Positions 1 to 8,591 of a stretch of 64,000 nt of DNA are shown here, in pieces. The notes beneath the pieces are model-generated. The model saw only the letters and a list, made by a program, of their open reading frames with translations. It was not told where the DNA came from and did no database searches. The number at the start of each line of letters is the position of its first letter. Position 1 is the first letter of the stretch. Made by a program: the position numbers and the translations under genes. The DNA comes from Mesorhizobium sp. C432A (GTDB lineage: Bacteria > Pseudomonadota > Alphaproteobacteria > Rhizobiales > Rhizobiaceae), in the NCBI RefSeq assembly GCF_030323145.1, contig NZ_CP100470.1, positions 4,877,001 through 4,941,000 on the forward strand, read 5' to 3'.

Positions 1-133
1 CGGTGCCGCAGATCGCCGTCTTCTTGACCTTGATCAGCACGTCGTTAGGGCCGATCTCCGGCACCGGCACCTCTTCCATCCAGATGCCCGGTTCAGCCTT
101 GGCCTTCACCAGCGCCTTCATCATGTTCGACAT
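1..133 (-). CDS. tdh: L-threonine 3-dehydrogenase, N-terminal part
   Basis: Only the first 44 codons are inside the window; the gene runs off the left edge. The visible part begins [19 protein letters not shown] and reaches AICGT, whose cysteine is the catalytic zinc ligand of threonine dehydrogenases in the medium-chain dehydrogenase family. The enzyme oxidises L-threonine to 2-amino-3-ketobutyrate with NAD+ in the cytoplasm. It lies downstream of kbl on the same strand, and Kbl uses its product, so the two form a threonine-to-glycine pathway unit even though a palindromic repeat separates them. The start is the first Met of the frame; a Met three codons later would give the E. coli-like start. 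Confidence 0.9.
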   Translation of the reverse strand, partial: MSNMMKALVKAKAEPGIWMEEVPVPEIGPNDVLIKVKKTAICGT

Positions 134-145
134 GCTACAACTCCT

Positions 146-296
146 TACCCTCCCCCTTGTGGGGAGGGTGGCCCGAAGGGCCGGGTGGGGGTCAAAAACT
201 GGCGGAGGTCGTGACCCTGCAGACCCCCACCCCGCCTCCCGCCCACTTGCTTCGCAAGCGGTCGAAAGTCGACCCTCCCCACAAAGGGGGAGGGTA
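146..296. repeat. Palindromic intergenic mosaic repeat (type A) between kbl and tdh
   Basis: Two arms in inverted orientation flank a short centre. The left arm starts TACCCTCCCCCTTGTGGGGA and the right arm ends with nearly its reverse complement at 271-296. Each arm is itself a hairpin around a TTGTGG or CACAAA loop. The same arm sequence recurs at 33632-33862 in this window. The structure fits the short palindromic mosaic elements scattered between rhizobial genes. In RNA it would fold strongly and could affect readthrough or stability between kbl and tdh. Confidence 0.8.
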
Positions 297-302
297 AAAC
301 TC

Positions 303-1490
303 TCAGCCAATCACGCCCAGTTCCTTGCCGACCGCCGCGAATGCTGCCACGGCGCGGTCGATGTCGGCGGTGGAATGCGCCGCCGACATCTGGGTGCGGA
401 TGCGCGCCTGGCCTTTCGGCACCACCGGGAAGGAAAAGCCGATAACATAGATGCCGCGCTTCAGCATACGCGCCGCCATTTCCTGCGCCAGGCTGGCATC
501 GCCCAGCATCACCGGGATGATCGGGTGATCGGCGCCGGCCAACGTGAAGCCAAGCTTGCCCATCTCGGAGCGAAAGCGCGCCGCATTGGCATAGAGGCGT
601 TCGCGCAGGGCGTCGCCATTGCGGATCAGCTCGAACACCTTGATCGAGGCGCCGGCAATCGCCGGCATCAGCGTGTTGGAGAAGAGATAAGGCCGCGAAC
701 GCTGGCGCAGCCAGTCGACCACCTGGCTTTTGCCGGAGGTGTAGCCGCCGGAGGCGCCGCCGAGCGCCTTGCCGAGCGTGCCGGTGATGATATCCACCCT
801 GCCCTCGACGCCGCAATGCTCGGCCGAGCCGCGGCCGTTTTTGCCGACGAAGCCGACGGCATGGCTGTCGTCGACCATGACCATGGCGTCGTATTTTTCC
901 GCGAGGTCGCAGACGCCTTTAAGATTGGCGATGATGCCATCCATGGAGAACACACCGTCGGTGGCGATCAGGCGGAAGCGGCAGTCTTTCGCCTCCTTCA
1001 GCCGGGCTTCGAGATCGGCCATGTCGTTGTTGGCGTAGCGGAAACGCTTGGCCTTCGACAGCCGCACACCGTCGATGATCGAGGCATGGTTCAGCGCATC
1101 GGAAATGATCGCATCCTCCTCGCCGAGCAGTGTCTCGAACAGGCCGCCATTGGCGTCGAAGCAGGAGCCGTAGAGGATGGTGTCGTCCATGCCGAGGAAT
1201 GATGAAATCGTTGATTCAAGCTGCTTGTGCTCTTCCTGCGTGCCGCAGATGAAGCGCACCGAGGCCATGCCGTAGCCGTAGCGGTCCAGCGCGCCTTTGG
1301 CTGCATCGCGCAATTCTGAGTTGTCGGCGAGGCCGAGATAGTTGTTGGCGCAGAAATTCAGCACCTTGTCGCCGCCGACCTCGATCTCAGCCGACTGGGT
1401 CGAGGTGATCACCCGCTCGGATTTGTAGAGCCCGGCGGATTTCAGCCCTTGCAGTTCGTTGTCGATATGGGAGAGGAATGCCGCGATCAT
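303..1490 (-). CDS. kbl: Glycine C-acetyltransferase (2-amino-3-ketobutyrate CoA ligase)
   Basis: A 395-residue protein, the usual family length. It is a PLP enzyme of the alpha-oxoamine synthase family and cleaves 2-amino-3-ketobutyrate with CoA to glycine and acetyl-CoA. Visible landmarks are [13 protein letters not shown] near the N-terminus, the [12 protein letters not shown] stretch holding the PLP-contacting Asp and His, and [10 protein letters not shown] with the Schiff-base lysine at about residue 241. The start is the ATG at 1490 ([10 protein letters not shown]); the frame stays open upstream, but that extension does not look like the family. tdh follows on the same strand after an inverted repeat, completing the threonine dehydrogenase pathway. 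Confidence 0.95.
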   Translation of the reverse strand: MIAAFLSHIDNELQGLKSAGLYKSERVITSTQSAEIEVGGDKVLNFCANNYLGLADNSELRDAAKGALDRYGYGMASVRFICGTQEEHKQLESTISSFLGMDDTILYGSCFDANGGLFETLLGEEDAIISDALNHASIIDGVRLSKAKRFRYANNDMADLEARLKEAKDCRFRLIATDGVFSMDGIIANLKGVCDLAEKYDAMVMVDDSHAVGFVGKNGRGSAEHCGVEGRVDIITGTLGKALGGASGGYTSGKSQVVDWLRQRSRPYLFSNTLMPAIAGASIKVFELIRNGDALRERLYANAARFRSEMGKLGFTLAGADHPIIPVMLGDASLAQEMAARMLKRGIYVIGFSFPVVPKGQARIRTQMSAAHSTADIDRAVAAFAAVGKELGVIG

Positions 1491-1798
1491 GATCAGGTCC
1501 TGTTGAGATTGGCGCGACTGTCGCGCTACGCGCACTAAAAATCCACCGCAAAAGCGACCGCTTCGGTGGCGCGGCTGCCTCAACCCTGGCGCGATCCGAT
1601 CGCATGGCCAGCATGCTGGAGTAGCAGGCACGCGAATTCGGCCATGCCGCGAAAGAACATGATAACCATCTCAGCAGCTTTCGTTTACTGCGGAGCAGCA
1701 GTTCCGCCGGCTTCCAAACCTGTTAACCCTTTCAAGGCAATGGTGTTCTTGCCACGAATCGGTGGCAGAAATCCGTCGACCGAGGGATCACCTAGAAT
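1491..1798. other. Intergenic region between kbl and the GGDEF-EAL gene
   Basis: About 300 bases separating two divergent genes, so both promoters should lie here. I see no convincing coding frame, tRNA, strong sigma-70 box pair or riboswitch. The last 120 bases are less GC-rich than the rest, as expected of a promoter region. Confidence 0.5.
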
Positions 1799-3865
1799 AT
1801 GTCGCAGCAGCCGGCGCAAACCGTCTCGGGCAAACTCATCCTGCTGATCAAGAGCGGCTACTGGCTGGCGCTGCTGATCATCGCCGCCATGGTGATGGCC
1901 TCCTTCATCCTGCTGCAGCAGATGATGGCGGCGCAACAGCACAACCATACTCTGCTCGACATCGTCAGCACCCAGAAGGCGCTGTCGCAGCGCATTGTCT
2001 TTTTGACCAGCGCAACCGGCTCCGCCGCGCGTGACAAGCAGCCGGCCCTGGTTGCCGCGCTGAAACAGGCGACCGCCGAGTTCGAGACGAACTACGACCT
2101 GCTGCTCAAACAGACGGGAGCCGACCCGCTGTCACCGGCATTGTCCGATCCAAAGTCGATCGAGAGCGTGCTTTACGGCAAGCCGTTCCACCTCGACTAT
2201 TTCTCGGTCGGGCTGGTCGCCAATGGCGAAAGGCTGATCTCGTCCTTCGAATCCCAGCTCTCCGGCAATGCCGCCTACAAGGGCGGCGGCGAGCGCGTCA
2301 ATCTCGATGCTTCCGTCGCCAATGCGACGCTGTCGGGTTATGCCGCGCTCGGCCAACGCATCGCCGCATTCGCAGACGAGCGGTCGGAAAAGCTCCTCGA
2401 TCTCCATCGCACCTTGTTCTACGCCACCATCGGCGTCATCGTCCTGGTGGCGCTTTTCATCTTCCGGCCGATGTCGAAGGCGATCCTGCGCAAGACGCAC
2501 GAGCTTGTCGATGCCCGCAATTCGATGGCCTTCATCGCCGTACATGACGGGCTGACCGGCCTGCACAACCGCACCTTCCTGACCGATCACTTCGAAACGC
2601 TGATCAAGGGCGCGCATCGCCGGCGTGAGAGGCTGGCGGTGATCCAGCTCGACCTCGACCGGTTCAAGCAGATCAACGACACACTCGGCCACGCCGCCGG
2701 CGACTATGTTCTGGTCGTCACCGCGCAGCGCATGCGCGATTCCTGCCGCGCGTCGGATCTCTGCGCGCGCCTTGGCGGCGACGAATTCGTGATGATCCTC
2801 AATGGCGCCGGCGGCCCCGAGGACATCAACATGCTGGCCCGGCGCATCCTGGAGGAGATCAACGAGCCGATTACCTTCCAGGGCACGACCATCCTTCCAG
2901 GGGCCAGCGCCGGCATTGCCGTCTATCCCATCGACGCCGACAATGCCGAGGATCTGCTCGTCCACGCCGACCTCGCGCTCTATTCCGCCAAGAAGCTCGG
3001 CGGCGGCAGCTTCTCGTTCTTCTCCGAGGAACTCAGGCGCGAACTCGATTACCGCAAGCAGCTCGAGCACGACATCAAGGTCGCCATTTCGGAGAACGCC
3101 TTCCAGGTCTATTTCCAGCCGCAGGTGTCGCTGAGCAACGGCGCCATCAGCGGCATCGAGGCGCTGGTGCGCTGGAAGCATGCCGAGCGCGGCATGATTG
3201 CGCCGGGCGAGTTCATTCCGGTCGCCGAAAAATGCGGCTTCATGCCCGAGATCGGCCGCATCGTCTTTACCAAGGCGATCGAGCAAGCAGCCGAATGGGA
3301 TCGCGCCGGCATTGCCTTCGGCCGGCTTGCCGTCAACGTGTCCGGCACCGAGCTGCGCGAACCCGACTTCGACCGCTTCCTGTTCGCGACGCTGGAAAAG
3401 GCGGGCCTGGCGCCGCAGAAACTGTCGCTGGAAATCGTCGAATCCGTCATTCTCGACGACGAGAAGACGGGCATCGCGGCGAAGCTGCGCCACATCCGCG
3501 CTGCCGGCGTCCATCTTGAGCTCGACGATTTCGGCACCGGCTATGCCTCGCTCAGCCATGTCAATCCCAACGAGATCGACCGGCTGAAGATCGACCGCCG
3601 CTTCGTCCAGAACATCAACGAGAATGGCGACAACACCAAGATCGTGCGCGCCATCACCGAGCTGGCGCGCGGTCTCGGCATTTCGATCGTCGCCGAGGGC
3701 GCGGAAACCGAAGCCGAGCTCGATTCGCTGATGGCGATCGGCTGCGACCAGGTGCAGGGCTATTCCATCGCCTTCCCGATGCCGCAGGACAAAGCGCGCG
3801 AATGGCTGCTGGCGCGCAGCCCGAAGAAAGCCAAGCTGAAGGTGCTTCAGGGCAATTTAGCCTAG
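1799..3865 (+). CDS. Membrane-anchored diguanylate cyclase/phosphodiesterase (GGDEF-EAL)
   Basis: A 688-residue inner-membrane signalling protein. A first transmembrane helix is at about residues 18-42, a periplasmic sensor region at 45-205, and a second helix at about 207-227. A GGDEF domain follows at about 240-405 and an EAL domain at about 420-675. The cyclase motif LGGDEF is intact at 325-330 and the phosphodiesterase motif E454-A-L is intact, with DDFGTGYASL further on, so both activities look possible. GGDEF domains make cyclic di-GMP from GTP and EAL domains hydrolyse it. The periplasmic part resembles PilJ-type helical sensor regions, but the ligand cannot be read. It is a monocistronic gene divergent from kbl. 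Confidence 0.9.
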   Translation: MSQQPAQTVSGKLILLIKSGYWLALLIIAAMVMASFILLQQMMAAQQHNHTLLDIVSTQKALSQRIVFLTSATGSAARDKQPALVAALKQATAEFETNYDLLLKQTGADPLSPALSDPKSIESVLYGKPFHLDYFSVGLVANGERLISSFESQLSGNAAYKGGGERVNLDASVANATLSGYAALGQRIAAFADERSEKLLDLHRTLFYATIGVIVLVALFIFRPMSKAILRKTHELVDARNSMAFIAVHDGLTGLHNRTFLTDHFETLIKGAHRRRERLAVIQLDLDRFKQINDTLGHAAGDYVLVVTAQRMRDSCRASDLCARLGGDEFVMILNGAGGPEDINMLARRILEEINEPITFQGTTILPGASAGIAVYPIDADNAEDLLVHADLALYSAKKLGGGSFSFFSEELRRELDYRKQLEHDIKVAISENAFQVYFQPQVSLSNGAISGIEALVRWKHAERGMIAPGEFIPVAEKCGFMPEIGRIVFTKAIEQAAEWDRAGIAFGRLAVNVSGTELREPDFDRFLFATLEKAGLAPQKLSLEIVESVILDDEKTGIAAKLRHIRAAGVHLELDDFGTGYASLSHVNPNEIDRLKIDRRFVQNINENGDNTKIVRAITELARGLGISIVAEGAETEAELDSLMAIGCDQVQGYSIAFPMPQDKAREWLLARSPKKAKLKVLQGNLA

Positions 3866-3886
3866 ACTATTGCCCACCGGTGCCGG

Positions 3887-4321
3887 TCATTTGGCCGGCG
3901 CGACATTCGCCCGCAATGCCGCCAGCACCTCGGCGAACTCCGCCAGCCTGTCGTCCGGCAATCCCGCGCGCAGCCGCTTGTCGAAGATGAGAGCCGCCGC
4001 CCGCAGCTTCAGGAACATCGTTTCGCCCGCCTGCGTCAGCTCGACCAGATGAACCCGGCGGTTGTCCGGATCGCGGCGGCGCGTCAGCAAGCCTTGCGCC
4101 TCCATGGCGTTGAGATGGTGGGTGAGCGTGGCGCCCTGGATGCCGATCATGCCGGCAAGTTCGCGCTGGTTGGCAAGCTCGCTCGACTTGACCGAAAGCA
4201 AGGTCAGCCACACCGGCAGCGTGCCGCCGGCCTCGACCAAAGCGGCGTCAAAGGCCTGCGCCACCAGCTTGGAGGTGCGCGCGAGATTCATGCCGATTGG
4301 CGGACGGTCAAAGGGAGTCAT
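3887..4321 (-). CDS. MarR-family transcriptional regulator
   Basis: A 144-residue winged-helix protein of typical MarR length. The segment ELANQRELAGMIGIQGATLT followed by HHLNAMEAQGLLTRRRDPDN is the DNA-binding helix pair and the wing with its conserved Asp-Asn, followed by VELTQAGE. MarR proteins are small-molecule-responsive dimeric repressors that usually control a divergent or adjacent gene. Here the divergent neighbour is a small membrane protein at 4482, and a palindrome overlapping its promoter lies between the two. The start at 4321 (MTPFDRPPIG) is preferred; an in-frame start at 4339 is possible. The ligand is unknown. Confidence 0.85.
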   Translation of the reverse strand: MTPFDRPPIGMNLARTSKLVAQAFDAALVEAGGTLPVWLTLLSVKSSELANQRELAGMIGIQGATLTHHLNAMEAQGLLTRRRDPDNRRVHLVELTQAGETMFLKLRAAALIFDKRLRAGLPDDRLAEFAEVLAALRANVAPAK

Positions 4322-4370
4322 GCGCCGACAGTAGAACAAGGCGCCGAGCGATGGAACGCGGCATTATACA

Positions 4371-4402
4371 TTGACATCGAACCATTTGATATCTAACTAT
4401 CA
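4371..4402 (+). promoter_or_regulatory. Sigma-70-like promoter with overlapping MarR-type palindrome
   Basis: A perfect TTGACA at 4371-4376 is followed after 17 bases by TAACTA at 4394-4399, a good vegetative promoter reading toward the membrane protein gene. An inverted repeat TGATA-N6-TATCA (4387-4402) covers the -10 box. On the other strand TATAAT is readable at 4363-4368, facing marR. The arrangement suggests that MarR represses both directions from one site. This is inference from position; binding is not shown. Confidence 0.55.
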
Positions 4403-4481
4403 TGCGTGTCGATCTGCCGAGTTCGTATTATCCGCGTTCGACAGGGATCCGAGGACGGGCGGCGGCAAGGAGGAAGCGGTC

Positions 4482-4889
4482 ATGCAATATGTCTACATCG
4501 TCGTTATCGGCCTTCACGTCATGGCCGGTGTGTTCTGGGCTGGCACCACCATCACGCTTGCCCGCGACCCCGAGATCAGGGCGGAGCGCTTTATCGGACC
4601 GCAAATGGGCTCGGCCGGCATGGTGTTCGTGACCGGCGCCCTGCTCTGGTATTTCTTCCACGGCGCCTATTTCGGCTCGATGGAAATGGTGCTGGCGCTA
4701 GGCATCCTGGCCGCCTTCGCCGCTGCCGGCGTTCTCAGCGTCGTCGTCCGCAAGACCAGCCGGCAGCTTGCCGGCGCGGACGTCGCAACGGAAGCGGCGC
4801 TGCGCACCAAAATGGCCCGCGGCGAGCGCATCGCCGCCTGGCTGCTGGTGCTCACCGTGCTTTGCATGGCGACCGCCAGGATGATTTGA
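4482..4889 (+). CDS. Small integral membrane protein, function unknown
   Basis: A 135-residue protein with four hydrophobic stretches, at about 3-20, 45-62, 66-88 and 116-133 (the last ends WLLVLTVLCMATARMI), so mostly membrane. The ATG at 4482 is chosen because AAGGAGG lies 8-14 bases upstream; the frame opens earlier but without a ribosome site. It resembles the small CopD/DUF2269-like four-helix membrane proteins in general layout, but I cannot assign it to a family. It is divergent from a MarR regulator and probably its target, so an export or stress role is possible but unproven. Confidence 0.7.
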   Translation: MQYVYIVVIGLHVMAGVFWAGTTITLARDPEIRAERFIGPQMGSAGMVFVTGALLWYFFHGAYFGSMEMVLALGILAAFAAAGVLSVVVRKTSRQLAGADVATEAALRTKMARGERIAAWLLVLTVLCMATARMI

Positions 4890-5109
4890 GCCCTGCCGCA
4901 CGTCGCCTCCCGGTTGAAGACCATTCCGCATCGTGCGTCGCCTGGCTCTCGGCTGGTAGCGTACGCGGCGCACAGTTCGGACGGATGTGCAAGGTGGCTC
5001 TCCGCAGAGAGGTTTGGCTGCGCGCCACCCATCACTTTGATCGATCGAGTTGCGCCCGCCGGAAGGGTGAGATCGAGCTTTGGAACAAGCCGTAGGCCGG
5101 CTTGTAGCC

Positions 5110-7158
5110 TCAAACCCGCAAGCCGAACCTGATGCCGTCATAGATGGCGGCATGGATGTTGCGCGAGGCGACCGCATCGCCGATGCGCAACAGCACGAAG
5201 CCGCCTTCGGGATTGCGTGAAGGAAAAATATCGCCGCCGCCGACCAGCCGCTCATAGTCGACCGCGCCACCATTCTTCGACAGCGGTTTCAGCTGGAGAT
5301 AGAGATCGTCGAGCGGCGCCGTGCCGTGCTCGACCACCACCTGGTCGACCCGCCTTTCGCCACGCCAGCCATCGGCAAAGTCGGAGGCGAGTTCGGCGAC
5401 CAGCTGGTTGCCCTCGCGCCGTACCGAGCGCAGCCTGGTGTTGATGGTGATGGTGACGCCCTTCTCCTGGAAGGCGCGCATATAGGGCACGTGGTTCATG
5501 CCGCCCATTTCGGGGGCGAAGAAGCGCTCCGGCGAAACCAGCTCCAGTTTTGACCCTGCATTGGCGATCAGCTCCGCCGCGCCCATGCCCTGGTGGCCAC
5601 CATTGTCGTCGAAGAGCAGCACGTTCTCCGCCGGCTTGATGCTGCCGGCCATGATGTCCCAACTCGACGTGACGAGATTGTCGCCTGATGTCAGCGGCGG
5701 GTTCTGTGGCAGGCCGCCGGTGGCGATCACCACCACGTCGGGCGACAGCGCCAGCACTTCGTCCTGCTCGGCCCAGGTGTCGTAGCGGATCCCGACGCCG
5801 AGCCGGTCGAGTTCGGCCAGCCGCCAGTCGATGATGCCGATCAACTCCTTGCGGCGCGGGTTCTGCGTCGCCAGCCGAACCTGGCCGCCGGCCTGACCGG
5901 AGGCTTCAAGCACCGTGACATGATGGCCGCGTTCGGCCATCACGCGAGCTGCCTCGAGCCCGCCAGCGCCAGCGCCAACGACAACGACGTTCCGCCTGGG
6001 CCCTTCGGTCTTCAGGATGATATGCGGAATCTCGGCCTCGCGGCCGGTCGCGGCATTGTGGACGCACAGCGCCTCGCCGCCTTCATAGATACGATCGAGG
6101 CAATAGGTGGCGCCGACGCAAGGCCGGATCTCGTGCTCGCGACCTTCCATGACCTTCTTGATGATGTGCGGGTCGGCGATATGGGCGCGGGTCATGCCGA
6201 CCATATCGAGCTTGCCGGTCGCGATGGCGTGGCGCGCCGTGGCGACATCGGAAATCCGCGCCGCATGGAAGGTCGGGAACTTCGTTGCCGCCCTCACCTC
6301 GCCGGCGAAATCGAGATGCGGCGAAGAGCGCATGCCGGTCACCGGGATAACCTTGGTGAGCGCCGCGTCGCTTTCGATCGAGCCGCGGATGATGTTCAGG
6401 AAATCGACCTTGCCAGAATTGGCTAGCCGTCTCGCGATCTCGACGCCCTCGGCCTTCGACAGGCCTTTGTCAAAGTCCTCATCGGCGACCATGCGAATGC
6501 CGACGATGAACTTCTCACCGACGGCAGCCCGCACGGCATCCAGCACCATGTCGGTGAAGCGCAGCCGGTTGTCGAGCGAACCGCCGAACTCGTCGTCGCG
6601 ATGGTTTGTGGCCGGCGACCAGAACCCGTCCATCAGATGGCCGTACGATTCGAACTCGATGCCGTCGAGGCCGGCCGCCTGGCAGCGCTGCGCAGCGGAC
6701 GCATAGTCGGCGACGATGCGCTCGATGTCCCAGTCCTCGATAGTTTTCGGGAACGCGCGGTGCGCCGGCTCACGCACCGGCGAGGCCGACAGCACCGGCA
6801 GCCAGTCGGCCTTGTTCCAGCCGGTGCGGCGACCAAGATGGGTGATCTGGATCATCACCTTGCAGTCATGCTCGTGGCAGGCGTCCGCCAGTTCGGCCAG
6901 CCACGGCACGATGCGGTCGTCATAGACATGCAGATTGCCAAAGGCGGCCGGGCTGTCGCGCGAGACGATGGCCGAGCCCGCCGTCATGGTCAGCGCCATG
7001 CCGCCCTTGGCCTTTTCGGCGTGGTAGAGCCGGTAGCGCTGTTTCGGCATGCCGTCCTCGGAATAGGCCGGCTCGTGGCTGGTCGACATCACCCTGTTCT
7101 TCAGCGTCAGGTGTTTGAGCTGGTAAGGCTGGAGAAGCGGGTCGTTGCTGGTCATCAT
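5110..7158 (-). CDS. NADH:flavin oxidoreductase of the trimethylamine/dienoyl-CoA dehydrogenase type
   Basis: A 682-residue two-part enzyme. Residues 1-370 form an old-yellow-enzyme FMN barrel (YGHLMDGFWSP active-site segment near 172-182), and from about 389 a Rossmann FAD/NAD domain begins (VVVVGAGAGGLEAA). Between them is the Fe-S motif, where C347, C353 and C365 are present but the position of the second cysteine is alanine (A350). The family includes trimethylamine and dimethylamine dehydrogenases, 2,4-dienoyl-CoA reductase and the N-methylproline/betaine demethylases of rhizobia. An MttB-family methyltransferase 4 kb away favours a methylated-amine substrate, but this is inference. The ATG at 7158 is chosen for the AGGAAG upstream; one codon later is also possible. 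Confidence 0.85.
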   Translation of the reverse strand: MMTSNDPLLQPYQLKHLTLKNRVMSTSHEPAYSEDGMPKQRYRLYHAEKAKGGMALTMTAGSAIVSRDSPAAFGNLHVYDDRIVPWLAELADACHEHDCKVMIQITHLGRRTGWNKADWLPVLSASPVREPAHRAFPKTIEDWDIERIVADYASAAQRCQAAGLDGIEFESYGHLMDGFWSPATNHRDDEFGGSLDNRLRFTDMVLDAVRAAVGEKFIVGIRMVADEDFDKGLSKAEGVEIARRLANSGKVDFLNIIRGSIESDAALTKVIPVTGMRSSPHLDFAGEVRAATKFPTFHAARISDVATARHAIATGKLDMVGMTRAHIADPHIIKKVMEGREHEIRPCVGATYCLDRIYEGGEALCVHNAATGREAEIPHIILKTEGPRRNVVVVGAGAGGLEAARVMAERGHHVTVLEASGQAGGQVRLATQNPRRKELIGIIDWRLAELDRLGVGIRYDTWAEQDEVLALSPDVVVIATGGLPQNPPLTSGDNLVTSSWDIMAGSIKPAENVLLFDDNGGHQGMGAAELIANAGSKLELVSPERFFAPEMGGMNHVPYMRAFQEKGVTITINTRLRSVRREGNQLVAELASDFADGWRGERRVDQVVVEHGTAPLDDLYLQLKPLSKNGGAVDYERLVGGGDIFPSRNPEGGFVLLRIGDAVASRNIHAAIYDGIRFGLRV

Positions 7159-7219
7159 CTTCCTGCCATTCCAATTTGTGTCGGAGCAGCGCGTGCTGCT
7201 CCAGTTCTTGTCTTGAGCA

Positions 7220-7233
7220 TCGAATTTATTCGA
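7220..7233. promoter_or_regulatory. Inverted repeat in the flavin oxidoreductase/queF intergenic region
   Basis: TCGAATTTATTCGA is a perfect 6-base inverted repeat with a 2-base AT spacer in the shared upstream region of two divergent genes, about 60 bases before either start. It looks like an operator for a dimeric repressor. No regulator gene is adjacent, so the binding protein is unknown. Confidence 0.35.
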
Positions 7234-7295
7234 AAATCGCTGCACACTTTTCGGTCCGGTGCTAATGAGCGCGGAAAATCCCCAGGAAAACCGCG

Positions 7296-7757
7296 ATGAT
7301 CGATACCAAAACCCTCACCCAGCTCGGCGCCCACGTCGAGACGCCACAGAGCCCGGAGACCGCGGTCCTGGAGACCGTGCCGTTCCAGCGCGGCGACGGA
7401 CCGCCGGCGATCGTGCGCTTCACCTGCCCGGAATTCACCTCGCTCTGCCCGGTAACCGGACAGCCGGATTTCGCTCATATCGTCATCGACTACGCACCCG
7501 ATGCCACGCTCGTGGAATCGAAGTCGCTCAAACTGTTCATGACCTCGTTTCGCAACCATGGCGCTTTCCATGAAGACTGCACGGTGATGATCGGCCGCCG
7601 CATTGTGGCGGCAACGAAGCCGCTGTGGTTGCGCATAGGCGGCTATTGGTATCCGCGCGGCGGCATTCCGATCGATGTCTTCTGGCAGACCGGCGCTCCG
7701 CCCGAAGGCGCCTGGTTGCCCGACACCGGCGTTGCCCCCTATCGCGGAAGGGGCTGA
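7296..7757 (+). CDS. queF: NADPH-dependent 7-cyano-7-deazaguanine reductase
   Basis: A 153-residue cytoplasmic enzyme that reduces the nitrile preQ0 to the amine preQ1 in queuosine biosynthesis. It is the short single-domain QueF type. The signature [18 protein letters not shown] contains the thioimide-forming cysteine C51 and the proton-donating D58. The segment [20 protein letters not shown] is the nucleotide/substrate-binding signature of the family. The ATG at 7296 gives the standard N-terminus. It stands alone, divergent from the flavin oxidoreductase. I see no preQ1 riboswitch fold in the short leader. Confidence 0.95.
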   Translation: MIDTKTLTQLGAHVETPQSPETAVLETVPFQRGDGPPAIVRFTCPEFTSLCPVTGQPDFAHIVIDYAPDATLVESKSLKLFMTSFRNHGAFHEDCTVMIGRRIVAATKPLWLRIGGYWYPRGGIPIDVFWQTGAPPEGAWLPDTGVAPYRGRG

Positions 7758-7785
7758 AGCTATTTTGCGGAACTTTAGCGGGACA

Positions 7786-7943
7786 GCGCCCCCTCTGTCC
7801 TGCCGGACATCTCCCCAACACGGGGGGAGATTGGCCGCCACATAGGCTTTAGCTAATCTCAAATGATGCGGAGCGGGCGAGACGCTGGAACTGCTGATCT
7901 CCCCCCGTGTGGGGGAGATGTCCGGCAGGACAGAGGGGGGCGC
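7786..7943. repeat. Palindromic mosaic repeat (type B), inverted pair
   Basis: The left arm begins CGCCCCCTCTGTCCTGCCGG and the right arm ends with its reverse complement, with GACATCTCCCC and CGGGGGGAGAT hairpins in each arm. The arms recur at 13456-13613, and in diverged form at 50921-51078. The element fills most of the gap between the converging queF and the secreted-protein gene. Confidence 0.8.
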
Positions 7944-7975
7944 GAAGGATCGCAGGCGCTGATCCTCAATCAACA

Positions 7976-8587
7976 TTATTCGCACTGGTACTGGCTGAGC
8001 GCCCATTCACCGGTCACCGAAAGCAGATCGGATATCTTCCAGTCGCCGTCGACTTTCCTGAATTTCCATTCAAGGCGATGCGGGTTGCCGGCGACGACGA
8101 AGGCGACAATGACCTTGGCCTGGTCGCCATTGATCGCTTCGAGTGTCTTCAGGCTCTTATCGATCTCGGTCTTGTCATAGTCGGCATTGTCGAGCGCCAT
8201 GTTGGGGTCGAGACATTCTCCCTGCCCGGATGTGCGCAACGCGTCGCTCTTGTCGAGAACGGTTTTTGCCGGGTCGATGAAGTGGCTGCGCTGCGCCGGA
8301 TCGATCTCCAGTCCCACCTGATCGTAAAATGGCCGCACCACCGCCGTCGGGGATCCCGGCAGAATGGGTGCGGCCGGTGGGGCGTCGGCCGGCGGCCACC
8401 CAACCGGCGGTGTCGCCGGTTCCACCGCTGTCCCGGGTGGATTTGCGGGCGGTGCTGCGCCGGCCGGTGCCGTCACGGCCGGCGCATTGGCTGGCGGCGG
8501 GCCCAACAGGCCTTGTGCTGCGGCTGCGCTCATACCCACCGACAGCACGCACATGGGCGACAGCGCCAAGGCAAGACGGCGGAGCAC
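7976..8587 (-). CDS. Secreted protein with proline/alanine-rich linker, paralogue of the next gene
   Basis: A 203-residue protein starting at a GTG four bases after the stop of the upstream paralogue, so translation is probably coupled. Residues 1-24 form a signal peptide ending at AAAA-Q. Residues 30-80 are a low-complexity Pro/Ala linker. Residues 82-203 form the conserved domain, which matches the upstream gene along its length: VRPFYDQVGLEIDP against VKFFYLPEVKFEGD, then ECLDPNMALDNADYDKTEID, VDGDWKISDL and a final cysteine. The domain resembles the DUF3828 type of periplasmic proteins, but I am not certain. Function unknown. Confidence 0.7.
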   Translation of the reverse strand: MLRRLALALSPMCVLSVGMSAAAAQGLLGPPPANAPAVTAPAGAAPPANPPGTAVEPATPPVGWPPADAPPAAPILPGSPTAVVRPFYDQVGLEIDPAQRSHFIDPAKTVLDKSDALRTSGQGECLDPNMALDNADYDKTEIDKSLKTLEAINGDQAKVIVAFVVAGNPHRLEWKFRKVDGDWKISDLLSVTGEWALSQYQCE

Positions 8588-8591
8588 GGGA

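Noticed and set aside
7159..7295. preQ1 riboswitch before queF
   Set aside because: The leader shows no recognisable pseudoknot sequence, and alphaproteobacterial queF genes do not commonly carry one.
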